A DNA stretch of 13,747 nt, taken from an uncultured Anaerotignum sp. (GTDB taxonomy: Bacteria; Bacillota; Clostridia; Lachnospirales; Anaerotignaceae). Below the pieces are notes generated by a model, which ran no database searches, had not been told where the DNA came from, and saw only the letters and a list, made by a program, of their open reading frames with translations. The translations under genes and the position numbers were made by a program. Numbering within the stretch: the stretch's first letter is position 1; every line of letters begins with the position of its first letter. The stretch is from assembly GCF_905212195.1 (NCBI RefSeq), contig NZ_CAJMDQ010000069.1, positions 1 through 13,747 of the forward strand, in the 5' to 3' direction. This document shows, in pieces, positions 6,317 through 13,692 of the stretch.

Positions 6317-7435
6317 TTACAGCGCCCAGAATGTCTGCCCGTTGACTTTGGAGCAAACCACTTCCAGCGCCCAGCCCTTTTCTGCCGCCGCCTGTTCCAG
6401 TGCTTTCTGGATCACAGGCACAATGAGCACTTCACTGGCATAATGGGTCACATCTGCCACGCAAATGCCTGTTTCCACAGCCTTCTGGGCTTCGTGGAAT
6501 TTGATGTCCGCTGTCAGATAAGCGTCCGCACCAGCGTAATAAGCAGGCATGATAAATTCCGCGCCGCTGCCTGTGCAGAGGGCTACCTTCTGAATCATTT
6601 TATGTGCATCACCTGTCAGGCGAATACTATCCAGACCTAATTTTTCTTTGAGCATTCTGGCAAAGTCCGCAAAAGCCACAGGCGCAGGCAATACGCCCAT
6701 ACGTCCAATACCTTCTTTTTTGTATCTCTGTTCCACAGCGTATACGTCATAAGCCACTTCTTCATAGGGATGGGCTGCCTTCATAGCAGCGATAACTTTT
6801 GCCGCCTGAGATGCAGACACCAGAGCTTCCAGACGGACTTCTTCCACCCGTTCCAGCTTGCCCTGTTCTCCCAAGAAAGGATTGCTGCCTTCCATGGGCA
6901 GGAAGGTGCTTTCTCCCGGTGCAGCGAAGGTGCAGCAGGTATAATTGCCGATTTCCCCCGCGCCAGCGTCACACATGGCTTTCCGCACATCTTCGGCATG
7001 GGTCACAGGAACGAAAACCGCAATTTTCTTCAAGTCCTCTGCCCATGTTTCTTCTAAGTATGTCAAATCCTGCAAGCCAATGAGTTCTGCCAACACGTCA
7101 TTGGTGCCGCCTTTTGCGATGTCCAGATTGGTATGAGCGGAAAATGCCGCAATGTTATTCTGAATCAAAGAAATAATTTTGCTGCCCACAGAGGTTTCCG
7201 GGGTGATGCTGTCAAATTTCTGGAACAGCAGCATGGGGTGATGGGTGATAATCATATCCGCGCCCATTTCTGCCGCTTCGGCAATGACTTCTTTTGTCAC
7301 ATCCAGTGCCACCAGTATTTTTTTCACTTCATGGCTGGGGTCGCCCACTGCCAGACCGGGTTTATCCCAGCTTTCCGCCAATTTTCTGGGGGCGATGCCC
7401 TCCATAACTGCCATAATATCTTTTACTTGTACCAT
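6317..7435 (-). CDS. Nif3-like dinuclear metal protein (YqfO family)
   Basis: At 372 residues it has the length of B. subtilis YqfO: two NIF3 halves with an inserted PII/CutA-like domain at about 130-240. Probable metal ligands are His65-His66 (IITHHPML), Asp105 (HTNLD, with His101), His331 and Glu335 (DVTHYASE), which bind two metals in a toroidal hexamer. The family is often labelled GTP cyclohydrolase 1 type 2, but the cellular role is not firmly settled. The start has an ideal AAGGAGG and lies 13 bases inside the end of trmK, a conserved pairing in Firmicutes that hints at linked roles. No missing residue or frame break is seen. Confidence 0.92.
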   Translation of the reverse strand: MVQVKDIMAVMEGIAPRKLAESWDKPGLAVGDPSHEVKKILVALDVTKEVIAEAAEMGADMIITHHPMLLFQKFDSITPETSVGSKIISLIQNNIAAFSAHTNLDIAKGGTNDVLAELIGLQDLTYLEETWAEDLKKIAVFVPVTHAEDVRKAMCDAGAGEIGNYTCCTFAAPGESTFLPMEGSNPFLGEQGKLERVEEVRLEALVSASQAAKVIAAMKAAHPYEEVAYDVYAVEQRYKKEGIGRMGVLPAPVAFADFARMLKEKLGLDSIRLTGDAHKMIQKVALCTGSGAEFIMPAYYAGADAYLTADIKFHEAQKAVETGICVADVTHYASEVLIVPVIQKALEQAAAEKGWALEVVCSKVNGQTFWAL

Positions 7436-8112
7436 GCTTTCGCCTCCTTGATGACTGCCAGTTTTTCCTCGATTTCCGCCAGACGTTCCGCCGCCTTTTG
7501 GGTGCCGCTTTGGCGTAAACCTTCTGCCACTTTTTCATACTGGGCTTCTTCTCTGGTCAGCTCTTCCCACAAAATGGGGTCTTGTTTTTCCAATAATCTG
7601 CCGCCGTAAAACAGCGCCGCAGGTGTTTTTTCTCTTTCCTCGCCGGGGACACAGCGGAAGATATGATAATACTTCCCGTCCTCTTTCACCATGATTTCTT
7701 CATCAATGGCAAAACCAAAATCCCATACGGTCTGGCGCACGGCATCCAAATCATGCTGGGGAGAAAGTATCCATTCTTTCAGGCTTTTTGCCACATCTTC
7801 GCTTTCTTTGAGGATGCGGCAGATGAGCATACCGCCCATGCCTGCAATGACGGCGCTTTCCACTTCCCCTGTATGTACAGGCAAAAGACCGCTGCCCAGA
7901 CGGGTTTCGATGGCACCTCCTGCACCCATGGCGGCGATATTTTCCTTTGCCTTTTCCAGAGGGCCTTTGTTCAGGTCACAAGCCAGCGCCTTGTCGATTT
8001 TCCCCTGTTCATACAGATACAAAGGCACATAGCCGTGGTCGGTGCCGATATCTGCCATACTGCGGCGTGTTACCAGTCCTGCCACTGCCTGCAATCGTTT
8101 TGAAATATCCAT
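7423..8112 (-). CDS. trmK: tRNA (adenine22-N1)-methyltransferase TrmK
   Basis: This 229-residue SAM-dependent Rossmann methyltransferase makes m1A at position 22 of tRNAs in Gram-positive bacteria. The SAM-binding motif ADIGTDHGYVP is at 20-30, an acidic ACDLN follows at 44-48, and GMGG is at 91-94. The catalytic-region SPQHD at 117-121 stands where QPN-type motifs are usual. The C-terminal 70 residues are charged and likely coiled-coil. The frame is open 69 bases further upstream, but AAAGGAAA just before the chosen ATG and the family's usual MxxSxRL start favour this one. The upstream extension would also run into a strong hairpin. It lies between rpoD and nif3. Confidence 0.92.
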   Translation of the reverse strand: MDISKRLQAVAGLVTRRSMADIGTDHGYVPLYLYEQGKIDKALACDLNKGPLEKAKENIAAMGAGGAIETRLGSGLLPVHTGEVESAVIAGMGGMLICRILKESEDVAKSLKEWILSPQHDLDAVRQTVWDFGFAIDEEIMVKEDGKYYHIFRCVPGEEREKTPAALFYGGRLLEKQDPILWEELTREEAQYEKVAEGLRQSGTQKAAERLAEIEEKLAVIKEAKAWYK

Positions 8113-8136
8113 ATACTGTTTCCTTTCTATGCAAAA

Positions 8137-8177
8137 CAGGCGGCAAGCATACCCCTTTTGGGTACGCCTGCCGCCTG
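8137..8177 (-). terminator. Strong hairpin between rpoD and trmK
   Basis: A 9-bp GC-rich stem CAGGCGGCA (8137-8145) / TGCCGCCTG (8169-8177) continues, after one mismatch on each side, through GC and then TACCC/GGGTA. On the minus strand it is followed by only TTTT, so it may be a leaky terminator or an mRNA-processing and stability element that lowers expression of trmK and later genes relative to rpoD. Confidence 0.6.
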
Positions 8178-8190
8178 CCACTTGTGTTTC

Positions 8191-9264
8191 TTATTCCAGA
8201 TAATCTTTCAGTTTTTTGCTGCGGCTGGGATGACGCAGTTTACGCAGGGCTTTTGCCTCGATCTGACGGATTCTTTCTCGTGTGACATTGAATTCTTTGC
8301 CCACTTCTTCCAGTGTTCTGGCACGTCCGTCGTCCAGACCAAAGCGCAGGCGCAATACCTTTTCTTCCCTTTCGGTGAGGGTATCCAGCACTTCGATGAG
8401 CTGTTCTTTCAGCAGCGTAAACGCAGCCGCTTCCGCAGGGGCGGGAATGTCGTCATCGGGGATAAAGTCACCCAGATGGCTGTCTTCTTCTTCGCCGATG
8501 GGAGTTTCCAGAGAAACAGGTTCCTGTGCGATCTTCATGATTTCACGTACCTTTTCTTCGGGCATCTGCATTTCCACTGCCAGTTCTTCTGCGGTCGGTT
8601 CACGGCCTAATTCCTGCAGCAGCTGTCTGGAGATACGAATGAGTTTATTGATGGTTTCAACCATGTGTACGGGAATACGGATGGTTCTTGCCTGATCGGC
8701 AATGGCTCTGGTGATTGCCTGGCGAATCCACCATGTGGCATAGGTGGAGAATTTATAGCCCTTGTGGTAATCGAATTTTTCCACGGCTTTAATCAGCCCC
8801 AGATTGCCTTCCTGAATCAGGTCAAGGAACAGCATCCCACGACCTACATATCTTTTGGCGATGCTGACAACCAGACGCAGGTTGGCTTCTGCCAGTTTCT
8901 TTTTGGCAGCTTCGTCGCCTTCTTCCATACGCTGTGCCAGTTCCACTTCTTCCTCTGCGGACAGCAGAGGGACTTTGCCGATTTCCTTCAGATACATTCT
9001 GACAGGGTCGTCGATATTGATGCCTTCGGGCAGTGTCAAGTCAAGGTCTTTTTCAACTTCTTCTTCTGCGTCCAGATTGCCCAGGATATCAATGCCCTGT
9101 GTTTCCAGATATTCATAAATCCGATCGATGCGGTCGGGGTCCAAGTCCAAATCCGCCAGATGGTCCATGACCTCTTTATACTCTAATACGCTTTTCTTCT
9201 TTTTGCCCATGGCAACCAGTTCTTCCAGTCTGGTCAACAATGTGGTTTCTTCGACGGATTTCAA
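8191..9264 (-). CDS. rpoD: RNA polymerase primary sigma factor RpoD (SigA)
   Basis: This 357-residue sigma-70 protein directs RNA polymerase to housekeeping promoters. Region 1.2 lies at about 85-115. Regions 2.1-2.4 lie at about 125-197 with the core-binding LDLIQEGNLGL and the -10 reading YATWWIRQAI. Region 3 covers about 205-280. Region 4 has LRLRFGL, then the helix-turn-helix with TRERIRQIEAKALRKLR at 328-344. Only a short, acidic 1.1-like N-terminus is present, as usual in Firmicutes. The start codon is TTG (9262-9264), supported by GGGAGG six bases ahead; the first ATG, at codon 19, has no such site. It follows dnaG by 40 bases in the classic macromolecular-synthesis order. Confidence 0.97.
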   Translation of the reverse strand: MKSVEETTLLTRLEELVAMGKKKKSVLEYKEVMDHLADLDLDPDRIDRIYEYLETQGIDILGNLDAEEEVEKDLDLTLPEGINIDDPVRMYLKEIGKVPLLSAEEEVELAQRMEEGDEAAKKKLAEANLRLVVSIAKRYVGRGMLFLDLIQEGNLGLIKAVEKFDYHKGYKFSTYATWWIRQAITRAIADQARTIRIPVHMVETINKLIRISRQLLQELGREPTAEELAVEMQMPEEKVREIMKIAQEPVSLETPIGEEEDSHLGDFIPDDDIPAPAEAAAFTLLKEQLIEVLDTLTEREEKVLRLRFGLDDGRARTLEEVGKEFNVTRERIRQIEAKALRKLRHPSRSKKLKDYLE

Positions 9265-9304
9265 AGCAATCCTCCCTTTCTGTGTTCCTTATAGTCTAAC
9301 CATA

Positions 9305-11083
9305 TCAGATGGTAATATGCAGTGCCTCCAGCTTTCTTTTCTCCTCCACCAGCTGTTGGATTTCCTCCACGGTGGATGCCTGTGCCGTTTTTCGGTCGAT
9401 CTTTGCCCGCTTCAATACTTTTGCGGCTTCATTGACGGCTTTTTGCAGGTCAAACCCATCGTCTGCCGGCGGTTGTGCCGCGAAAATCTCCGTGACACGC
9501 CGTTGCGCTTCGCCTTCCTCAAAAAAACTGATCAGTTCCGCAGGGAACACATTCCCCGCTTCTTCCCATAAAGTGCCCATGGCTTCAAATGCCTTGCCGT
9601 AGACCTCCGTGGGAAAATCGTCCTTATCCAACACCTTCTGTAAAATTTCATATATATGCCGATGGCTGGCAGAAAAATACAACAAACTTTTCTGGGCGTC
9701 CAACAGCCCCTTATCTTCCTTTTCTCTGCCGCCGTACTGCCTTTGCATCTGTATCTGCCGCTTCTGGGCTTCCTGCTGGAATGCCTCGTCTTCCTTGCGG
9801 CGGAGTTTCCGTATTTCATTCTGGATGGCGCTTTCCTCCACCCCTGTCATACGGCTGACCTCGGCGGTATACACATCCCGCTCGATGTCACTTTCCAATT
9901 TTGTCAAAATCTGCGCCGCCTCTGTGGCAAAGCGCACCCGATGTTCCGGGTTGTCCAGAGCGTACTTCCTGCGGATGCAGGCGATCTGGAACGATATATA
10001 ATGAACGGCATTGACCAGCAGTTTGGAAAATTCCGCTGAGCCGTTTTGTTTGATAAATTCGTCGGGGTCTTTGCCGTCTGGCACCTGTGTCACCCGTACA
10101 TGGAATCCATTTTCCACCAATACAGGAATGGCGCGGAGGGCGGCGTTTGTGCCTGCTTCGTCGCTGTCGTAAAGCAGTATCACGTCCTCGGCGTATTTCT
10201 TCAGTGTCATGGCGTGTTCCCGGTTGAATGCCGTTCCCAAAGACGCCACTACGTTATGGAATCCTGCCTGATAGACAGAAATCATATCCATATATCCTTC
10301 CACCAGAATGAGTTCCTTCTTTCTGGCGGCTTTTGCAAAGTTCAGCCCGTATAGATTGCGGCTTTTGCTGAACAGTATGGTTTCGGGGGAATTCAGATAT
10401 TTGGGTTCCCCCTTGCTTAGGATTCTGCCGCCAAACCCTACCACGCGTCCTTGCGCGTCGAATATGGGGAACATAAGCCGTCCCCGGAAACGGTCGTGGT
10501 AGCCGCTTCCTTCCTTATCAGGAATGACTAAGCCGCTTTTGACCATATCCTCTACGGAATATCCCAGCCCTTTCAGGTGGTCGAAAAGGGCATGTCTGCG
10601 GTCTGGGGAATAACCGATGCCGAACTTTCTGGCAAGGTTTGGCTTCAATTGCCTCCGCTCCAGATAAGCCCGTGCCGGTGCGCCTTCGTCCGACTGGAGG
10701 GTGTCATAATAAAACCTTCCTGCCGCCCGATGCATCTCAAAGAGCCTTGCTTTCAGCCGCTCCATGGCAAGAGCCTGTCCCGTCATTTGGGGCTCCGGCA
10801 AAGGGATATTGGCGCGCTCCGCCAGTTTTTTCACCGCTTCTGGAAAATCACAGTTTTCCATTTCCATCAGAAAGCCGTATACATTCCCGGACGCTCCACA
10901 GCCAAAACAGTAATAAAACTGTTTTTCACTGTTGACGGAAAAAGACGGGGTCTTTTCGTGATGGAAAGGGCAAAGTCCGAAGTAAGAACTGCCCTTTTGC
11001 TTCAACGGAACGTACTGGGAAATGACATCCACAATGTCATTTTGCATACGGATTTCCTCAATCAATTCTCTCGGATACCGCAT
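9305..11083 (-). CDS. dnaG: DNA primase DnaG
   Basis: This 592-residue protein makes the RNA primers for DNA replication and works with the DnaB helicase. The N-terminal zinc-binding domain (1-100) has Cys38, His41 (LCPFHHEKTPSF), Cys59 and Cys62 (CFGCG). The TOPRIM core covers about 255-345 with Glu262 (LVEGYMD), Asp306 and Asp308 (LLYDSDEAG). The DnaB-interacting C-terminal helical domain follows from about 455 and is joined by a Gln/Lys-rich linker (430-455). An upstream ATG would add 19 residues, but the chosen one has GGGGGAGG right before it and gives the usual MRYPRE-type beginning. It lies between dgt and rpoD. Confidence 0.97.
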   Translation of the reverse strand: MRYPRELIEEIRMQNDIVDVISQYVPLKQKGSSYFGLCPFHHEKTPSFSVNSEKQFYYCFGCGASGNVYGFLMEMENCDFPEAVKKLAERANIPLPEPQMTGQALAMERLKARLFEMHRAAGRFYYDTLQSDEGAPARAYLERRQLKPNLARKFGIGYSPDRRHALFDHLKGLGYSVEDMVKSGLVIPDKEGSGYHDRFRGRLMFPIFDAQGRVVGFGGRILSKGEPKYLNSPETILFSKSRNLYGLNFAKAARKKELILVEGYMDMISVYQAGFHNVVASLGTAFNREHAMTLKKYAEDVILLYDSDEAGTNAALRAIPVLVENGFHVRVTQVPDGKDPDEFIKQNGSAEFSKLLVNAVHYISFQIACIRRKYALDNPEHRVRFATEAAQILTKLESDIERDVYTAEVSRMTGVEESAIQNEIRKLRRKEDEAFQQEAQKRQIQMQRQYGGREKEDKGLLDAQKSLLYFSASHRHIYEILQKVLDKDDFPTEVYGKAFEAMGTLWEEAGNVFPAELISFFEEGEAQRRVTEIFAAQPPADDGFDLQKAVNEAAKVLKRAKIDRKTAQASTVEEIQQLVEEKRKLEALHITI

Positions 11084-11141
11084 TGTCCTCCCCCCTTTCC
11101 GTCTTTTTGGAAACAACGTTTCTGGAATTTCCGTAAACATT

Positions 11142-11173
11142 GGAGAAAGGAAGCTGTTACACTTCCTTTCTCC
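11142..11173 (-). promoter_or_regulatory. Perfect 12-bp hairpin in the dnaG leader
   Basis: GGAGAAAGGAAG (11142-11153) pairs perfectly with CTTCCTTTCTCC (11162-11173) around an 8-base loop. No T-run follows on either strand, so it is not a simple terminator. It lies about 58 bases ahead of the dnaG start, inside the leader if the promoter near 11231-11258 is right. Confidence 0.5.
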
Positions 11174-11230
11174 TGCTATACTCTATGATTTCGACATTTC
11201 CCCGAAAAATCCTCCCTTTTGGCGACGTTT

Positions 11231-11258
11231 TGTATATTTGTACAAAAACCGACCGCAA
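11231..11258 (-). promoter_or_regulatory. Possible dnaG-rpoD promoter with overlapping palindrome
   Basis: On the minus strand TTGCGG (11253-11258) and TATACA (11231-11236) are 16 bases apart. An inverted repeat, TTTTGTA (11228-11234) and TACAAAA (11241-11247), covers the -10 box and could be an operator. The match is moderate and other starts are possible. Confidence 0.4.
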
Positions 11259-11291
11259 AAGACCGATTTTTCGCAAAAATCCATCAATAAA

Positions 11292-12305
11292 TCAAAGGAC
11301 GCTCCATTCCGCAGGAATAAAGAGTTTCTTGAATCTTGCCACGGCAAAACGGTCTGTCATGCAGGCGACATAATCACAAACGGTCTGCTCCACCGTTTCC
11401 CCTTCTTCCATGAGGCGGCGGAACTCTCCCTCCATCTCCTGTGGATGTTCCAGATAGTAGGCAAAGAGGTCGCCTACGATTTTCTGGGCTTTTTCATGCT
11501 CACTGGTGGCAATGTCGCTGTGGTAGACCTTCTGGAACATGAATGCCCGCAGTCCCGTGAGGGTCGCCCGCATTTCCGGGCTCATGCGGATGTCGCCGGT
11601 GCCGGTGCTATGTAATATGGTATCCCGTATCATGGCATTGATGCGTTTGCTGGACGTTCCTCCCATGACTGCCACATATTCCGCCGGAATATCCTCGGGA
11701 CGGAGCATACCTGCCCGAATGGCATCGTCAATGTCGTGGTTGGTGTATGCGATTTTATCTGAAAGCTGTACAATTTTCCCTTCCAGTGTGGCAGGGTGTC
11801 CGCTGGTACGGTGGTTCAGTATACCATCCCGCACCTCCCATGTCAAATTCAGCCCCTTGCCGTCTTTTTCCAGACGGTCTGCCACACGAAGGCTTTGTTC
11901 GTTATGGGCAAAGCCCCCTCTGTCTTTGCAGAGTTCATCCAATTTCCGCTCCCCGGCGTGACCAAAAGGCGTATGCCCTAAGTCGTGCCCCAAAGCAATG
12001 GCTTCCGTCAAATCCTCATTGAGCCGCAACGCTCTTGCAATGGTACGGGCAATCTGGGCAACCTCCAACGTATGTGTCAGACGGGTGCGGTAGTGATCTC
12101 CTTCGGGAGAGATGAACACCTGTGTCTTATGCTTCATACGCCGAAAGGCTTTGCAGTGGATGATACGATCTCTGTCCCGCTGAAAATCCGTACGGAAATC
12201 GCATTTTTCCTCGGGGCGCATCCGCCCTTTGGAAGTTGCGCTTTTTGCCGCCAGAGGGCTCAATATTTTTTCCTCCAATTCTTCCTGAAACAAACGGTAT
12301 TCCAT
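11292..12305 (-). CDS. dgt: Deoxyguanosinetriphosphate triphosphohydrolase (dGTPase-like HD protein)
   Basis: This 337-residue HD-domain enzyme of the dGTPase family splits dNTPs, classically dGTP, into deoxynucleoside and triphosphate. Metal-binding residues are visible as His78 (RLTHTLEV), His107-Asp108 (GHDLGHTPFGH) and Asp183 (LSDKIAY). HNEQSLR at 134-140 is also typical. Two ATGs lie close together. The second (12303-12305) is seven bases from AAGGAGG, while the first is only one base away, so the second is chosen; a longer open frame upstream is probably not used. Its place ahead of dnaG and rpoD ties dNTP control to replication and is a common clostridial arrangement. Substrate preference is not readable from sequence. 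Confidence 0.94.
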   Translation of the reverse strand: MEYRLFQEELEEKILSPLAAKSATSKGRMRPEEKCDFRTDFQRDRDRIIHCKAFRRMKHKTQVFISPEGDHYRTRLTHTLEVAQIARTIARALRLNEDLTEAIALGHDLGHTPFGHAGERKLDELCKDRGGFAHNEQSLRVADRLEKDGKGLNLTWEVRDGILNHRTSGHPATLEGKIVQLSDKIAYTNHDIDDAIRAGMLRPEDIPAEYVAVMGGTSSKRINAMIRDTILHSTGTGDIRMSPEMRATLTGLRAFMFQKVYHSDIATSEHEKAQKIVGDLFAYYLEHPQEMEGEFRRLMEEGETVEQTVCDYVACMTDRFAVARFKKLFIPAEWSVL

Positions 12306-12327
12306 TCTCATCCCTCCTTTTTCTTCC

Positions 12328-12355
12328 TTAATAAGAAAATACGCTTCTTTCACAA
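12328..12355 (-). promoter_or_regulatory. Possible dgt promoter
   Basis: On the minus strand TTGTGA (12350-12355) and TATTAA (12328-12333) are 16 bases apart, just ahead of the dgt ribosome binding site. The region is very A/T-rich, so chance matches are easy. Confidence 0.35.
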
Positions 12356-12375
12356 AAAAATCCTCTTTTTTTCTG

Positions 12376-12416
12376 TAAAAAAATAGGGAAAACCCTGTAA
12401 AATCCAAGGTTTCCCC
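12376..12416 (-). terminator. Terminator of the small membrane protein pair
   Basis: On the minus strand GGGGAAACC (12408-12416) can pair with GGGTTTTCCC (12386-12395) apart from a bulge, or the short AGGG-TTTT-CCCT hairpin can form. ATTTTTTT follows. It separates the membrane genes from dgt. Confidence 0.7.
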
Positions 12417-12420
12417 GTTC

Positions 12421-12765
12421 TTAACCACCGATGAAATAAGCGGCGCATTTCACGGCGTTGAAAACCGCCATGGCCGCCCCTGCCAGTGCGAAAAATCTTA
12501 ATTGCCGCTCATACCCATCTGATGCCCAATGCCATGCGTCCTGCGTCTGCTGATACTCTTTCAGCATACACCAATACAAAAGGGCGCACAGTCCAAAGAA
12601 TACCGTTGTCCATGCGGAAATTGCCGCCAAGGGCCCTGTCATCTGGTACTGCTCGAATCCCCCTGCCAGCAAATCCAGAAACATGCAGACAGTCAAAACT
12701 TTCTGCATATTGTTTCGGATGAAGGGATGACGGTCTAAAAATAAAAGTAATTTCGGTTTTTCCAT
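12421..12765 (-). CDS. Small three-helix membrane protein, 114 residues (paralogue B)
   Basis: I do not recognise the family. Hydrophobic segments lie at about 21-37, 45-67 and 90-111, with a charged loop at 69-89 (KEYQQTQD...DGYERQ). The N-terminus KLLLFLDRH resembles KLDTFFDTH of the neighbouring 98-residue protein (five of nine identical), followed at the same spacing by a hydrophobic helix containing Asp (FLDLLAG against AFDFWRK). The two may be tandem duplicates. The start has AAAGGAAG nearby. It follows its partner by 15 bases and ends at the 12376-12416 terminator. Confidence 0.75.
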   Translation of the reverse strand: MEKPKLLLFLDRHPFIRNNMQKVLTVCMFLDLLAGGFEQYQMTGPLAAISAWTTVFFGLCALLYWCMLKEYQQTQDAWHWASDGYERQLRFFALAGAAMAVFNAVKCAAYFIGG

Positions 12766-12780
12766 TAGATTCTTCCTTTC

Positions 12781-13077
12781 TCAAAACGATAGGATACACA
12801 AAAACAAACAGACTCCCGCAGCCGCCAGACAAATGGCAAAGGTCACCCACATTTTCGCAGGCGTTGCCTCCACTTTTCCCTCTTTGAAAAATACCAAGAC
12901 ACATCTGGCACAATACAGAAACACCAGCACCATAATGGCATGTGCCAGCCAGTCCAAGGGTGTCTTGCGCCAAAAATCAAAAGCATTCCCAATGATATAT
13001 AGAACAAACCAGAATTTCAGAGAATTCCGATGGGTATCAAAAAACGTATCCAATTTATGCAGATCAATCTTTTTCAT
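12781..13077 (-). CDS. Small three-helix membrane protein, 98 residues (paralogue A)
   Basis: I do not recognise the family. The start at MKKIDLHKLD is preferred over a much longer open frame, because the extension would overlap the regulator gene, lie upstream of a good promoter and read as non-protein-like. AAAAAGGGGG and AGAAGG precede it. Hydrophobic segments lie at about 21-36, 42-64 and 76-96, with a basic loop KEGKVEATPAK between the last two. Length and helix order match the next gene. Confidence 0.75.
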   Translation of the reverse strand: MKKIDLHKLDTFFDTHRNSLKFWFVLYIIGNAFDFWRKTPLDWLAHAIMVLVFLYCARCVLVFFKEGKVEATPAKMWVTFAICLAAAGVCLFLCILSF

Positions 13078-13097
13078 CCTTCTGCCCCCTTTTTCCC

Positions 13098-13126
13098 AGC
13101 ATAGCAGAGAATGGGCATATTGTCCA
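13098..13126 (-). promoter_or_regulatory. Promoter of the small membrane protein pair
   Basis: On the minus strand TGGACA (13121-13126) and TATGCT (13098-13103) are 17 bases apart, with a start near 13091, so the leader would be only about 14 bases. It sits between the regulator's terminator and the first membrane gene, giving the pair its own transcript. Confidence 0.6.
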
Positions 13127-13133
13127 CGGATAC

Positions 13134-13162
13134 AAAAAAATCCAGCCCAAATCACGGCTGGA
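13134..13162 (-). terminator. Terminator of the XRE regulator, overlapping its last codons
   Basis: On the minus strand TCCAGCC pairs with GGCTGGA (13156-13162 with 13141-13147) and TTTTTTT follows (13134-13140). The stop codon TGA at 13152-13154 lies in the loop, and the last codons form the upstream arm. Confidence 0.85.
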
Positions 13163-13577
13163 ATTCTTTGAAATATGTTTTTGCGAAAATATCTTTCAGT
13201 GCCAGCATGGCATCTTCCGCGGAATAGCCATATGTTTTCTGAACTTCCCGTATCATAGCGGCAAACTGGGCCTCGTAAGGAGCGCAGTCCATCTCCTGCT
13301 GATAAGTCACCAATATGGGATAGAGTTTTGTCCAATCCACCACATATCCCGTTTCCGTCTGTTTGATTTCCGGCTGTTTTTGTTCTTCTGCCAAAAGGCT
13401 GTTGCAGTCTGTTTGCAGTGCTTCAGCCAGCTTTACCAGCCCCGGCACCGTAGGCATGGTGGTTCCCGCTTCCCATTTGGAAACAGTCTGTCTTGCCACC
13501 TGTAATTTTTCTGCCAGCTGTTCCTGTGTCATGTTGGCGTTCTTCCTTGCCTTTGCGATATTTTTTCCCAAATCCAT
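13152..13577 (-). CDS. XRE-family (Cro/cI-type HTH) transcriptional regulator
   Basis: This 141-residue protein has an HTH_3 domain at about 6-60: IAKARKNANMTQEQLAEKL, then recognition-helix segment RQTVSKWEAGTTMP. The motif WExGxxxP is the hallmark of this family. The C-terminal part (75-141) is unrelated to the DNA-binding domain and of unknown role, probably dimerisation or signal sensing. AAGGAGGG precedes the ATG. It has its own terminator, so the two membrane protein genes behind it are read separately and may be its targets. No phage-type neighbour is present. Confidence 0.92.
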   Translation of the reverse strand: MDLGKNIAKARKNANMTQEQLAEKLQVARQTVSKWEAGTTMPTVPGLVKLAEALQTDCNSLLAEEQKQPEIKQTETGYVVDWTKLYPILVTYQQEMDCAPYEAQFAAMIREVQKTYGYSAEDAMLALKDIFAKTYFKEFQP

Positions 13578-13692
13578 GCAAATCCCTCCTTATTTATCAT
13601 GGTAACAAAAACATGCCGCCCTTTCCACCACCTATCCGGCAAAAAGGCACCCCAGAAGTGCATTTTTCCAATAAAAAACGGATGAGCCATCT

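Noticed and set aside
5447..6640. 397-codon plus-strand open frame
   Set aside because: It is antisense to the nucleoside kinase and nif3 genes, which have clear motifs; its His/Phe/Cys-rich translation is typical of a shadow.
13078..13335. 86-residue N-terminal extension of the 98-residue membrane protein
   Set aside because: It overlaps the XRE gene and its terminator and lies upstream of a good promoter; the MKKIDLHK start has a proper binding site.
13578..13692. Promoter and operator of the XRE gene
   Set aside because: No convincing -35/-10 pair could be found; the TTATCATGGTAA near-palindrome beside the ribosome binding site is too weak to call.
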